Part shown: in pieces, positions 1 to 11,911 of the stretch | How positions within the stretch are numbered: position 1 is the stretch's first letter | How the letters are laid out: each line of letters begins with the position of its first letter | NCBI RefSeq assembly: GCF_018687715.1 | Contig: NC_056766.1 | Coordinates: 45,300,933 to 45,364,932, forward strand | Origin: Carya illinoinensis | Lineage: Eukaryota > Streptophyta > Magnoliopsida > Fagales > Juglandaceae | DNA length: 64,000 nucleotides | Direction of reading: 5' to 3' | The notes under the pieces: model-generated | Database searches by the model: none | What the model was told of the DNA's origin: nothing | What the model saw: only the letters and a program-made list of their open reading frames with translations | Position numbers and translations under genes: made by a program

Positions 1-2402
1 TAATTCATGTTAAAATTTTACTAGTTACATCCTATTTAAAAAGTGAAAAATGATATTTGCAGTCGTGAGTGTTCTAGCGCTGTACAATCATTTTGAAAAA
101 AGTAAATAAATATGGGATCCACTTAAAATAAAATAATATTTTAATAGTGAATTTTTTCAAAACAACTGCACGATACTTGCACACTTTACGACTGTATATA
201 AAATTACTCTTAAAAAATAAATTTGATAAAATTGATTTAAGTGAAAAAATAAACTGAATTTTCTATCAGTCTTTGAATCTGGACCATTCGTCCAGTGAAA
301 TTTTCACAGAACGTAAACCAAACTCCGGACGGGCCCCTCGTTTGCAAATCAAAGCCCTGTATAGAGCTGTGAAGGAATCTTCTCTTTGATTGACTCAAAT
401 GTTAAATAAAAAAAAATATATATATATATTTATATATATTGGTGTGTAATAAAACAAATTTGTAAAAATAAATTTATAAATTAGTAAGATTTGATGGAGT
501 ATGCAGGCAAATTTTAAAGATTAACATCAAGTTATGCCAGTCAGTATGTTTATTTTCATGAATTCTCTTTATAAATCTAACCGACCAAATTCTAATAGTT
601 ATAGCGGTGCTATCTGTTCTATACAGGCGGATAGCCACCCTTCTTACTATCTATCTCTGTCCAAAATTATAAAAGAATAATAAGATGATTATTTTCTATT
701 TATAAATAAAATAAACTTGACGGACAAAGAAGCAAACAGGATAAACGTAATTTGTTTTGTTAAAACAAAAAGATATAAACAAAATGTTCAAAATTAGTTT
801 TGGAGATTAGAAATTAATAAGAAGCAAAGCAAACTTTTTAATTTTTCAAGATTTTCAAATCCAACAATCATATATATATATATATATATATATAACCAAA
901 ATTGGAAAAGAATATAAAGAAATTAAGAAATCCATCTCCTCCGCCTCCAATCACATATGTTTGCCCCGAAATCCCAAATAAGCTACTCACGAAATGCAAA
1001 GCAAGGCATCAGAAATATGAGTTTTGCTACATACAAGTACAGTTGTGCACTAATCTGTGTACCAATACTGATTTATTCATACTTAAAATTTAAATTAACA
1101 CTATTTTCAATAAAATCTACTTTTTGACCAATCACATCACATTAGTGCACAGATTAGTGCACAATTGTGCTTACAACTATATTTTTCCCAGAAGTATTGC
1201 AGATCCCAAAGAAGCTACTCGTGAAAGCTTCTTGGTAACTTCCTAATTTTTTTTTTCTCGGCTTGGTAACTTCCTAATTACTTGAGAATGCTTATTAACG
1301 AGGCCATTGCCGCGTTGGTTTGTTACAATAAATAGGATAAAAATTGGTAGAAAAAAGATGATCAGAAACTTGTTTGCAATTTCTCGGCAGTGGGCTTTTC
1401 TTTGAAGTGAAGCAATATAATATATACCCTAACACCAACTTTATGTTTTACCATTAAGCTTTTTTTCTTTATTTTCTGGTTTTTGAATTTAGATTAAAAA
1501 ATCTCATAACGTAACTTTCTTGCATAATTTAGATAAAAAAAATTCAATTAACGAACGTAATATTATAATTTTGATGAAAATAAATTTAATTTTTGACTGC
1601 ACTCTCCATCAAATCATATCAATTTGTAATATATCACACTTAAGTACTAAAAAACAGGGGACTCGTTTTTTTTTTGAAACTCAAAGACCAAATAAAGCCT
1701 TTAATTTTTATAAAATTAAATCAAAAAATTAAGTTTAAAAAAAAACAATATTCACTTCCTTAATATTTTTTTTTTAAAATACTGTAAATTGGGATATCGT
1801 AGCCCGAATACCTACGAATGAGTCAAATGTTTTTTTTTTTCTATTATTCTTTTATATTTTTAAATATTTTTTAAAAAATAGAAAATTCAAAATATTATTA
1901 AAAAAATATTCCTTAACTAAAAAAATAAAATTAAAAACTCTTTGGCCCCGAAGCATTTCTTCAAAAAAAAAAAAAATGGTAAGCATGATCTGTCTATTCC
2001 ATCGGTCAAAAAACATTTCCCCGGGAAGCCCCACGGCCCACAGAGCACGCGGTAAGCAAAAGTAGGCAAAAAGAGGAAGATGCTACACTCCTTTTGAAGA
2101 AGGTTAGGTTGGTTGTCGCAATATTCCATAAATATTTGACACCATTAAATTAAAACAATATGACCATTTTTTTTAATGATTAAGTAATTAATTTTAAATT
2201 ATATTATGATTTTTTTTAAAAAAAATATTTAAAAATGTTTAAAATATATATATATATATAAAATATCAAAATAAAAACTATAATTAACAGTAGCTTCCCA
2301 CGATATTACAAAACTTATAATATATATTTATATATACATAATTTATAAAATATTTATATATATTTATATTTTTGTAATATATATAAGTTACCAGCCCAAT
2401 AA

Positions 2403-2771
2403 CTTTGTGGGTTATGGTATGTCGAAGACTTTTGAGAAAAACTAACAGATATGTTGAAAAGTATGAATGTAAATATCACTCATGTCTACCGGGAAGCAAA
2501 TACACCAGCAGATTTTTTAGCTAGAATGGGTTCGAAGGGATGCACTAAGTACTTGGACCTCTTTTCTGATTTACCTTGGAAACTTCGCAGCCTTTTGAAG
2601 ATGGATAAAGCGGGTCTGCCATATATACGAGATGGTTAATCTGTTTGTTTTTTTGTTGTTGGTTTCTTTTTGGTATATATGGAGTTTCTTTTGTATCCAT
2701 GGTTTTCTTCTGCTATACGCGGAGGTTTTGAATATATCACGGAGGGTCCCTCCTCCCTTATTATAAAAAAA
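2403..2771 (+). mobile_element. 5'-truncated L1-type LINE (RNase H end plus 3' UTR)
   Basis: The reading frame at 2451-2639 matches the end of plant LINE ORF2, with the RNase H tail signature THVYREANTPADFLARMG followed by the usual KAGLPYIR-like ending. A 3' UTR and a terminal A run follow. The insertion is flanked by an about 18-bp direct repeat, AAGTTACCAGCCCAATAA, at 2385-2402 and 2772-2789. The sister locus at about 48208 has this site once, with no insertion. Its 3' UTR resembles that of the large LINE ending at 60282, so the two look like one family. A dead-on-arrival copy. Confidence 0.9.
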
Positions 2772-2789
2772 AAGTTACCAGCCCAATAA

Positions 2790-3554
2790 TCCAACGCGGC
2801 ATTGGCGTACTTATTAAGCTTTCTCAAGTAGTTAGGATGTTGCCAAGAAGTTACCATTTTTAATAGGTGAGACAGTGAACAGCCTGTATTATTCTCACCC
2901 CCTTTTAAGGAAGTTGCTGAGAAACTTCAATTTTTCAATGAATGCGTGTGACCAGTCTTTGACTTCATTATATTTTCTAAAGGAAAGGAAGTTGCCAAGA
3001 AATTATATCCAACGAGTGTGCTTGACTAAAAACTAAAGAAATCATATATATATATATATATATATAGATATATATATTCTTTTATCTTTAATAGAATTAA
3101 GTTTAAAAATTAAAAAAACATTTTAAGATGTGTTTAATTTTTTAAAATTAAAATAGGTTTAATCTTTTTATAAAAAATTAAAAAGTTATAAATTTTATCA
3201 ATAATTAATTTGAGATAACTCTTAACAACTAAACACAATATTAAAATTTGAAAAAGCTGCAAGGAAATTGCAAAGAAGGTACCGATCATCTTTCTTTTAC
3301 CAACTGATCTTTCCAAAAAAACTCATCTTATCCTTTTTTAATGCAATAATTCAACGCGGCATTGATTCAATCACTTCATTGAGTCATTAATTAGGAAGTT
3401 GCCAAGAAATTACGATTAATTGGTAGATCATATGTTGTGAGAAAGTGGCGTGGACTTCTCTTTACTTAGAAGAATCGATGATCACCAACTCTCTACATAC
3501 ATCCAGTAAGTAGATTCAGGCATTACATACACACTACACTGACTAATTTCTTCC
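2790..3554 (+). promoter_or_regulatory. Conserved proximal promoter and 5' leader of TNL-A
   Basis: This noncoding stretch is strongly conserved with the region before TNL-B (48226-48994), including the last 60 bases before the start codon. Two W-box-like TTGACT elements (2959-2964 and 3023-3028) occur at equivalent places in both copies (48393-48398 and 48456-48461). W-boxes are bound by WRKY factors and are common in plant defence promoters. Function here is inference from motif and conservation only. An (AT)n run at 3043-3076 differs in length between copies. Confidence 0.45.
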
Positions 3555-4305
3555 ATGGCCTCTTTTTCATCCTCTTCTTCAGTCACCTCTCCATGGCTCT
3601 ACGATGTGTTCTTGAGCTTTAGAGGAGAAGATACTCGTAATAATTTTATTTCCCATCTGTACTATGTTTTAGTTACAAAGGGAATCCACGTCTACAAAGA
3701 TGACGTTGAACTTAGAAGAGGTACTGAGATCTCACCCACACTTTTCCAAGCTATAGAAAGTTCAAGGATTTCCATCATTGGACTCTCAGAAAATTATGCA
3801 TCGTCAAGATGGTGTTTGAACGAGTTAGTGAAGATTCTGGAGTGTAAAGACTCTAAGCAACAAATAGTTCTACCTATATTTTACCGTGTAGATCCATCGG
3901 ATGTACGCCATCAAAGAGGAAGTTTTGGCGAAGTTTTGGCTGTACATGCTAAGAAATTGTATGATGACATGAGCTTGCAGAGGTGGAAGGTAGCCCTACG
4001 AGACGTTGCCAGTTTGTCCGGATACCATGTGACTTATGACCGGTATTTCTAAATTTCTAAGTACTGCTTACTTTGTGCCTTCCATGCATGATTTTTCACC
4101 CATTTGAACAAAACTAAATAAAAATCGAAATTTTTGTTTGGCCTTTTGATGGTCGCCAACTAAAGTACAAGCATGCTGAGATATATAGTACTATCACGCA
4201 CCTAAATTTATTTATTATTTATCATTTTTTTTTGTTTTATTATTCAATTTTCAAGAAAATCAAATTTAAGTTAATTAGAAGCCTGTGTCTTTTTGAAGAA
4301 TTCAA

Positions 4306-6535
4306 TGTTGGGAATTTGGACCTCCAAATTCACCCCCCCTAGGATCTACCCTTTGCAGGAATAACAAGAAAAATAGAGAAATAATAACAACACAAGAAAT
4401 TTACGTGGAAACTCCAAAACAGGAGAAAAACCACCAGACCCAGAGAAGAAAATTCACTATGTGAAAAATTGTTACAATCACACAATTTTTCTCCTCACCA
4501 CACCTACAAAGCTATCCCACTAGTAAAACTTTAACTTTACACCTCTTCCCCTTTTACAAAAGGTTAATAGAGGAATTTAACTAAAGTCAAAAGTTACTAG
4601 ATAAGCTTTCAACTGGTGCACTTAAACTAAGAGGCTAAGCCTCTTATTTATAATACATGGCTTATGCCATTTTCATTAATCCCACCGATGTGGGACTAAC
4701 AAATAAGCAAAAAAGTCAACAATCTCCACCTTGCGACTTTGACTAGTCCCACAGCCAAGCTCCACCTTAATGAAGATCTTCATAGCTTCCGCTATCATGC
4801 TTCACCATAAAAGCATACCCACTTAGAATAAACCAATTCCAAGCATTTCATTTCGGACCATGTCGAAAAACAACCTTGCTGAAAATTATGGTGTAACTTC
4901 CACGTTTGGCTTTCCTGGAAGTTCATCAGCCATCGACATGAATTTCCACCACACACCCTGCATCAATGCCAAACCAATGCCTGTGTGCAAACTTGTGGAC
5001 CCGCTAACATTAACACATCCTCTATCATGACAACTTTGGGAATTAGCGACATGCCATGAGGATGTACATGTCTCTTTTTAAAGAGCAAAATCTTCCATGG
5101 AGAGAGACACAATATTAGCATCATTTCCAGTATCTCCATTTACTGACTTGGAGCCACTTGCCGAACCTGCTCCAGTTCTTGGACAATTTTTCTTGACGTG
5201 CCCAGATTGTCCACACTCCCAGCAGACTACTTTCTTCTTCATGGAGTTCTTCATCTTCCCATTTCCAGCTGCTACCATCACTAAGTTCTCATGTGGAACA
5301 TTACTTCCACTACTTAGTCTTCTCTCTTCAGAAAATATTTTACTGGTAACCTCTGAAAAAATTATTTTCTCCTTCCCATGTATCAAAATAGGTTTCATGT
5401 GCTCATAGGAAGGTGGAAGAGACCAGATGAATCTCAAGGCTTGATCCTCATCATCAATTTTAACTCCAATAGCTTCTAGCTCAGCGACAATGCCATTGAG
5501 AACACTTAAATGATCTGAAATAGTTGTACCTTCACTCATCCGCAGTGTATGAAACTGCTCCTTCAGGTACACACGATTTGAGACGCCCTTCGTCTGATAC
5601 AACTCTTCAAGTTTTTCCCAGAGTTCCTTTGCCGTAGATATTCCATGCACATTTGCAAGAACATTTTTGGCCAAGCACAAACGTATCGCACTTGCTGTTC
5701 TCAAATCCAGATCCTCCCAATCTTCATCGCTCATTTTATATCTGCTACTTTCACCAGTCACACTAGTACCAGTGCTGACTTCAGGTGTTGGTCTGCCCTT
5801 CAATGCTTTGTGTAATCCTGATTGAATCAAGACATCCTTGACTTGTACTTGCCACAAGCCAAAATTGATTCTCCCATCAAATTTCTCCACCTCAAATTTG
5901 ACAAGATTTGAAGGCCTACTTCCTGACATTGCTTTGATGAATTTACTGTAGAAATGAATAGTACCTCACTAAGTCAGTTCCCAGGAAAGATTGGAGGGTC
6001 ACAATGGACACACTTAAAATTTCCAATCTCCTAGACAGAACCTCCTTAGACTGTACGTATCCACACTACCACACCAAAGCTCCACCCCACAAAAAGAACC
6101 TAGTGGCTCTGATACCAATTGTTGGGAATTTGGACCTCCAAATTCACCCCCCCTAGGATCTACCCTTTGCAGGAATAACAAGAAAAATAGAGAAATAATA
6201 ACAACACAAGAAATTTACGTGGAAACTCCAAAACAGGAGAAAAACCACCAGACCCAGAGAAGAAAATTCACTATGTGAAAAATTGTTACAATCACACAAT
6301 TTTTCTCCTCACCACACCTACAAAGCTATCCCACTAGTAAAACTTTAACTTTACACCTCTTCCCCTTTTACAAAAGGTTAATAGAGGAATTTAACTAAAG
6401 TCAAAAGTTACTAGATAAGCTTTCAACTGGTGCACTTAAACTAAGAGGCTAAGCCTCTTATTTATAATACATGGCTTATGCCATTTTCATTAATCCCACC
6501 GATGTGGGACTAACAAATAAGCAAAAAAGTCAACA
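4306..6535 (-). mobile_element. Gag-only Copia-type LTR retrotransposon (TR-GAG-like) in TNL-A intron 1
   Basis: Two 416-bp direct repeats, 4306-4721 and 6120-6535, begin TG and end CA and look identical over their whole length. Flanking 5-bp TSDs are TTCAA (4301-4305 and 6536-6540). Reading the minus strand, the LTR at 6120-6535 is the 5' LTR. It is followed by a PBS TGGTATCAGAGCCA (6104-6117), typical for initiator Met tRNA priming. A purine-rich tract (about 4722-4732) lies before the 3' LTR. The interior is about 1.4 kb and encodes only gag: no protease, integrase or reverse transcriptase is seen, so the element would need enzymes in trans. The sister intron of TNL-B near 49890-49905 is an empty site. 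Identical LTRs imply a very recent insertion. Confidence 0.93.
5078..5929 (-). CDS. gag: Copia-type Gag protein of the gag-only element
   Basis: An intact 283-residue frame, starting shortly after the PBS. The N-terminal half has the usual Copia gag layout: an opening VEKFDGRINFGLWQVQVKD, a middle ELWEKLEELYQTKG, then LKEQFHTLRMSEG and a later ALRFIWSLPPSYE. A single CCHC zinc knuckle, CWECGQSGHVKKNC, lies near residues 236-249. The protein stops soon after the knuckle (SMEDFAL), where full Copia polyproteins would continue into protease. Role: nucleocapsid that packages RNA. Start chosen at MSGSRPSN, about 175 bases inside the 5' LTR edge. Confidence 0.9.
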   Translation of the reverse strand: MSGSRPSNLVKFEVEKFDGRINFGLWQVQVKDVLIQSGLHKALKGRPTPEVSTGTSVTGESSRYKMSDEDWEDLDLRTASAIRLCLAKNVLANVHGISTAKELWEKLEELYQTKGVSNRVYLKEQFHTLRMSEGTTISDHLSVLNGIVAELEAIGVKIDDEDQALRFIWSLPPSYEHMKPILIHGKEKIIFSEVTSKIFSEERRLSSGSNVPHENLVMVAAGNGKMKNSMKKKVVCWECGQSGHVKKNCPRTGAGSASGSKSVNGDTGNDANIVSLSMEDFAL

Positions 6536-9500
6536 TTCAATACGGTTCCAGCATTTTAAAGATCATACGGTTCGAAGTATAAGTGAGATTTGTTGAGGAG
6601 ATCATAGACAAGACCAAGAATTCACTACTGAGGTATATATAATAATTGACATTATTTATCTTCTGGCTCCTAGCTATTAATTAGATTAAAATAAATAAAT
6701 AAATAAATGTCAAAATAATATAATAAAGTGAAATAAATTTAAGAATATTGAAAGACTTTCATCATGAGTCTAGCAAAACGGAGAGAATTAACTTGAAATC
6801 AACTCATATGTACTCTCTGCATGCGGTACCAAAGCCCGCCACTACTTTTTTTTATTTTAGTTTATTTTCTGGTTGTGGGAAAAAAAATTATTTAGATTAT
6901 GTTAATTCCTAATTGTTTTTCATGCAAAAAGTTGTATTCATTAATATTTTTCCATATATATAGGAACGAGTCTGAAGTTATTCAAGAAATCTATCAAGAC
7001 GTCTAAAAAATAGTACAACATTCATATTTACATGTTGCAAAGTATCCAGTTGGATTAGGGTACTCCCAGGTACAGAATATCGTGAATTTGCATTTAAGTG
7101 TTGTGACAAATGACGTACGAATGGTAGGGATCTTAGGAGCTCTTGGTATTGGTAAGACAACTCTAGCCAAAGCAATTTATAACTCGATTGCTTTTAAATT
7201 TGACGCTAGTTGTTTTCTTGAAAATATTAGTGACACTTCGAGTCAAGCATATGGTTTGGTCCAACTGCAAGAGACCCTTCTCTCTAAGATCTTGGGAGAC
7301 TGTAGAAGTTTAAAGGTTGACAATATTCCTACAGGAATCAATATGATAAAGCATAGGCTTCGTTCTACAAAAGTTCTTCTTATTCTTGATGATGTTGACC
7401 ATTTGACCCAATTAGAAACATTAGCCGGAGGTCATGATTGGTTTGGTAAAGGAAGTAGAATCATCATCACAACAAGAGATGAGCACTTGCTGACTACTCA
7501 TGGAGTTGATTCAACATACAAGATGACGGGAATGACTCAAGATGATGCTTTTAAACTATTTTGTCTGCATGCTTTCAAAAGAGAGAAACCGGATGAAGGT
7601 TATGGAAATTTTGTAGAACAGATCTTAAATTATGCTGGGAGCCTTCCACTAGTTTTAACGGTGCTTGGTTTAGATTTATATGGTAGAAGTGAAAGTGAAT
7701 GGATACACATACTGGATCAGTACAGGAAAATCCCTCACCAAGATATTCAAAAAATACTTCAAACAAGTTATGAGAGATTAAGTGACAATGAAAAGAATAT
7801 TTTTCTTGATATTGCATGTTTTTTCATTGGAGACTTGTTTGATGATGTCGTTGAGATACTAGATATTTTTGATTTTTGCCCGAATGTTTGGATCCCAAGA
7901 CTCAGGGAGAAGTGCCTTATTTCCAAGTTCAACGAAAGATTGCAAATGCATCACTTGTTACGAGATATGGCTAGAGAAGTTGTTCGACAAGAATCACCGA
8001 AAATTCCCGAAGCGCGTAGTAGACTATTCGTTCCTGAAGAAGTTCGCGATGTACTTGAGGATGATACAGTAAGTTAGATCAAGATCTCTTTTAATTAAAC
8101 ACTGTTTCATTGGCACATGTGACATATACGTCTTGTGTGTATGTGTATATATGTGAATAAATGAATAATTTATTTTTTGATTTTGTTGGCACACTTAAAC
8201 ATTGTCTTACCATATAGGGACGGGTCAACGTTGAAGCAATACTGGTAGATTTGCGTGAAGGTGATGACATTATCTACTTGAGTCCGAAGGCCTTCGAAAA
8301 TATGAGAAGACTCAGATTCTTTAAAGTCCGCAATGCACACTTTTCTGGAGATCGACTTGAGTCACTACCTAATGGAATAAGAGTGATTGATTGGCCTAAA
8401 TGTCCTTTGCAATCTCTGCCACCTAAATTTCATGGAAACAAACTCGTTATTTTACGAATGCCCGGTAGTCTCATCCGACCGATTCGCTTGGAATTTAAGG
8501 TAAAATTATTATTATTTTCAATATTTCTTTCTTTAAACTTAGTTTGATGTTCTTTTTTCTTTTTTTTTAACAGAATCTTACGATTATGGATTTTTCGGAT
8601 TGTGAATTCTTAACAAAAATCTCGAATATTTCAAGCTGCCCAAATTTGAAGGAAATGCATCTTGATTATTGTAGAAATCTAATTGAGGTTCATGATTCGG
8701 TTGGATTCCATGATAAGCTTTCTGAATTGAGTATCGATGAATGTTCCAACCTAAAGAGCTTTCCAAGGAGACTCCAGTTGAGATCTCTGCGTTTCCTTTC
8801 ACTTCGTGGTTGCTCAAGCCTTCAAAACTTTCCTGAAATTGAATGTCAAATACAATATTTAAGGGTCATCGACTTAAAGGGAACCGCAATAGGAGAACTA
8901 CCCTCCTCCATTGAGCATGTCACTGGGCTAGTACGTTTAATACTAGAAGACTGCGTAAACCTTAAGCATCTACCAAGTTGCCTTCTTCAGTGGAAATTTC
9001 TACGGTGGCTTGTACTCGATGATTGCCCAAATATTCTAAATTTTGGGATGGAGGCCGTGCATAATGGACAATCCTCTCCATATATAGTGTCTACGAGGGA
9101 AAATGAAGCTTCGTCGAGTACAGAATTCTTCCCAATGCCGCCTCCAACAAATTCAATCATTTCTCTTCTTCATGATTCTTCCTCATTAAGGTTTCCGTCG
9201 TTGTATCAATTGGATCTTGCAAACTCTGGCCTAACAAAATCGAATATCTTTGGGCCATTTCATTGCTTTCCAAATGTGGAACATTTAGATCTATCACACA
9301 GTGATATCGTAAGCATTCCTGCAAGCATCAAAACTACATTTGTTAGATTGAAGAATCTTATATTGAATGATTGCAAGAAACTTCAAGAAATTATAGAGTT
9401 TCCAACGAATATACAAGTGGTAGATGCTAGGGGATGCATATCACTGAAAAGTTTACCAGAAATATCAGTAGTATTTCCTTTCCCACGGCTATATTCGATT

Positions 9501-10221
9501 GACTTATCCAGATGCTATACAGTAAATATAGGGAATTATATGCCAAACCCTTCATAGAATCGAGTAAGTCTTTATTTCTCTTTTTCGATCTAAAATTATA
9601 CTCGTTTTGTATGCCTAATCGGTTTATATATATGAATGTAGTTGAAATTTAATGATATATTCATCAAACAGGCTAACATGATATTTCCGGGAAATAAGAT
9701 TCCAGATTGGTTCACTAATCGCATGCAGAGTACTATTTCAAAAAGTCGTTCTTGTGAGTTAGATATTCCTCTATGGGGTATCGATATCAGTGGAATTGTT
9801 TTTGTGCTGTTATTAAAACCTCTAGCAATGCTCTCATATGGGTTGAGATGCCTATGGAAGAAGATGTAACATCTCAAGAAGTACATCTTGGTGAAATGGG
9901 TTCATATCATGTATGCTTGTGGTACTTCCCTACATATCTTAAGAGAGGAGAAGTGAGTATATTGGGCTCCCATAGGAGGATTATATTTAAAAGTGCTCCA
10001 AATTCAGTGAAATTCAGATGTTGCGGAGTTCATCTGTTACGCAAAAGCGATGAACAGATGGTGAAATTTCTTGGAAAATTTAATGAAAGTTTCATGTAGG
10101 TGTGCCCCATCATGAAAATGTTGATGTCCATTTGGATGCACCCAGTAAAGATTTTGAAAATTTAGCAAATCCGATGGATGGAAGTTCACTTTCGAAGAGG
10201 CGTCGTGTTGATCGATTATGA

Positions 10222-10789
10222 TTATGATGATGATGATCGATCGTAACATTGAATATCCAACTTGTACTCACAATAAAGGAGTCCTTCTTCAGCCTTGGAC
10301 GTCAAATCTTTCTGGGATCTGAAATCCATTTTGTTTGACTTCAAGTTTTTTTTCAAGTGCATGGATGAGCTAGCAGTTATGTAATGTAGTCATTTTATTT
10401 TGCATTTAACTTGAGCTTCATATGAATGAAAATAGAATGATTTAGTATGCTTATTGTTCAGAGGCTTCTTGACTAGCCAATACAACTATTTTGTGATCAA
10501 TACACGGAGACGGCTTTTCTATTTACTTGAAGAACAAGAACTACAAAACAAAACTCGAAGGCAGCTTCCAAAAACTGGAAGAATACGCAATTTACCTTCC
10601 TATCTCCCTCAACATCCATGGCTTCATGCCTTAGAGATGAGATGCAAAGTGAACCTACTTAATTCCATAAACCTGGCCGTGTATTGTTTGACCGTCATAC
10701 CTCATTGGATCAAGTTTGCAAACTCCCTCTCCTTCTACAGCTGCATGATGGCAATAAACGGCCTCCATTGATCCCAGCTCTATGATTAG
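10222..10789. other. Downstream of TNL-A; no supported gene
   Basis: Copy A/B homology ends at about 10256. The rest is unassigned. An open frame at 10454-10771 has no domain I recognise and unremarkable composition, so I treat it as chance. Confidence 0.5.
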
Positions 10790-10919
10790 CAGTTGAGTCC
10801 CACCATATCGTTGCCCCTACTTGTAGTAAATATCCCGTGTACAACACCTTTTGGTCGTTTGTGCACCCATAAATTTCGAACGTTCGCTTGAGATCTATAA
10901 TCCACTTTTCCGCCATCAT
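10790..10919 (-). pseudogene. Ty3/gypsy gag fragment
   Basis: The minus strand reads MAEKWIIDLKRTFEIYGCTN and then a WWDST motif. This resembles the retrotransposon gag segment common in plant Ty3/gypsy elements (AEKW..DLERTF..YGCT, then ..WW). It is about 40 residues long and isolated, with no LTR or pol nearby in the same orientation. It is opposite in strand to the integrase relic at 12618-13740, so probably a separate insertion. Confidence 0.6.
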
Positions 10920-10925
10920 TCATCC

Positions 10926-11870
10926 TTCGCTTATGTTACCTGAGTACCGATACTGTAAGGCCCAGACTAGAGGAAAACCCAGCCCGAGAGAGAGCCAGCC
11001 CAGTGACCCCAGAAACAGTGTCGTTCAGGTAATGCGAAAAGCTTGTTGTAAAAGATGTATCGACTATGAAAAATGAAGATAAATGTGAATCTATATTTCT
11101 AAAATTACTAAGAACCAAGAGATTTAAGTAAAATGTGTAGAAGTTGAATTAAACTTGTAAGAAATAATAAAACAAACACTTGGGATGTAATTTTCGCCCA
11201 TTTCTAATTTGAAGTTAGATTTACCTCTAATTTCATCTTCTCTCAACTATTTTCTTATTCCAAGAGATTATGATCGGATAATTAAACAATAAACACATTT
11301 TTCAGTATAATCAAGGTACTTGACAGATTTTATAACAAGTGTAAAAGCGAAAGAAAATCATCAAAATCTTATTACAAGTTCAAGCATCAATCGTGCCTTT
11401 ATGTATACGACTGATCAAGTTTAAGAATATAGAACTTCAATCATTCCCATAGGCAAAATGAAAATACAATCTATCAAATTAATCATTCAAAACTCCATAA
11501 CCTTGAAGAAAATCCAACCCAAAATAGTCATGAGTTACTCATTGAATCCTAAGCTAAAAATCTAGCCTATCCTTTCTAAATTAGCAAAATCTCCAAAAGT
11601 GATGAACCATTTTAAGTTGTTGTGTGAAAATAAATGCAGAAGAATAAAAATAACAAGCCGAAAGATAATCAAAATAATTTAAAGAAAAAAGTGCCGAAAA
11701 AATTCAAATGAAAAACTGCAAAAAAATAAACTAAGTACCAAGAAAGAAAATAAAAAGAACTGGGAACGAAAAGGATAAAAGATTAAAGCAAGAAATGAAA
11801 ACCAGCAAAAGAATCCTTGGGTCTGGAACCAATAAACGTAAAAACTAAAAACAAGAAAAAAAGAATAAAA

Positions 11871-11911
<41 letters not shown>

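Larger units (their letters stand above)
3555..10221 (+). pseudogene. TNL-A, TIR-NB-ARC-LRR resistance gene, disrupted
   Basis: Family role: intracellular immune receptor whose TIR domain acts as an NADase upon effector recognition. Exon 1 (3555-4042) encodes a TIR domain (LYDVFLSFRGEDTR; catalytic Glu in WCLNEL). Exon 2 (6964-8068) encodes NB-ARC: Walker A GALGIGKTT, kinase-2 LLILDDVD, RNBS-B GSRIIITTRD, GLPL-like GSLPLVLTVLG, RNBS-D FLDIACFF and an MHD-position MHH. Exon 3 is 8218-8499 and exon 4 (LRRs) 8574-9557. A post-LRR C-JID-like domain (IFPGNKIPDWF) lies at about 9660-10099, with a tail ending SKRRRVDRL. Disabling changes: TAA at 7004-7006 in the exon 2 frame, where TNL-B reads a serine codon; TAG at 9555-9557, a few bases before a GTAAGT donor; and a one-base frameshift near 9795-9805. 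Intron 1 holds a retroelement. A TIR-only product ending in intron 1 or at the TAA is conceivable. Exon ends are inferred from GT-AG sites and the paralogue. Confidence 0.88.
1..10256 (+). other. Segmental duplication, copy A (TNL-A locus)
   Basis: This stretch aligns in order with copy B, which is split by a transposon (28050-28424, then 46295-52035). Matching parts are the far-upstream flank, a proximal promoter, the TIR exon, the NB-ARC exon, the short third exon and the 3' tail. Bases 1-2402 contain no convincing gene, only AT-rich flank with AT microsatellites near 414-440, 866-892 and 2234-2262. A block at about 1101-1450 is present here and absent from copy B (junction near 47250). Homology stops just after the tail of the TNL coding region. 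The left limit may lie outside the window. Confidence 0.9.

Noticed and set aside
1852..2129. Minus-strand frames upstream of TNL-A, with a similar one at 47697-47948
   Set aside because: Conserved only because the DNA is duplicated; frames contain poly-T-derived Phe runs and indels between copies.
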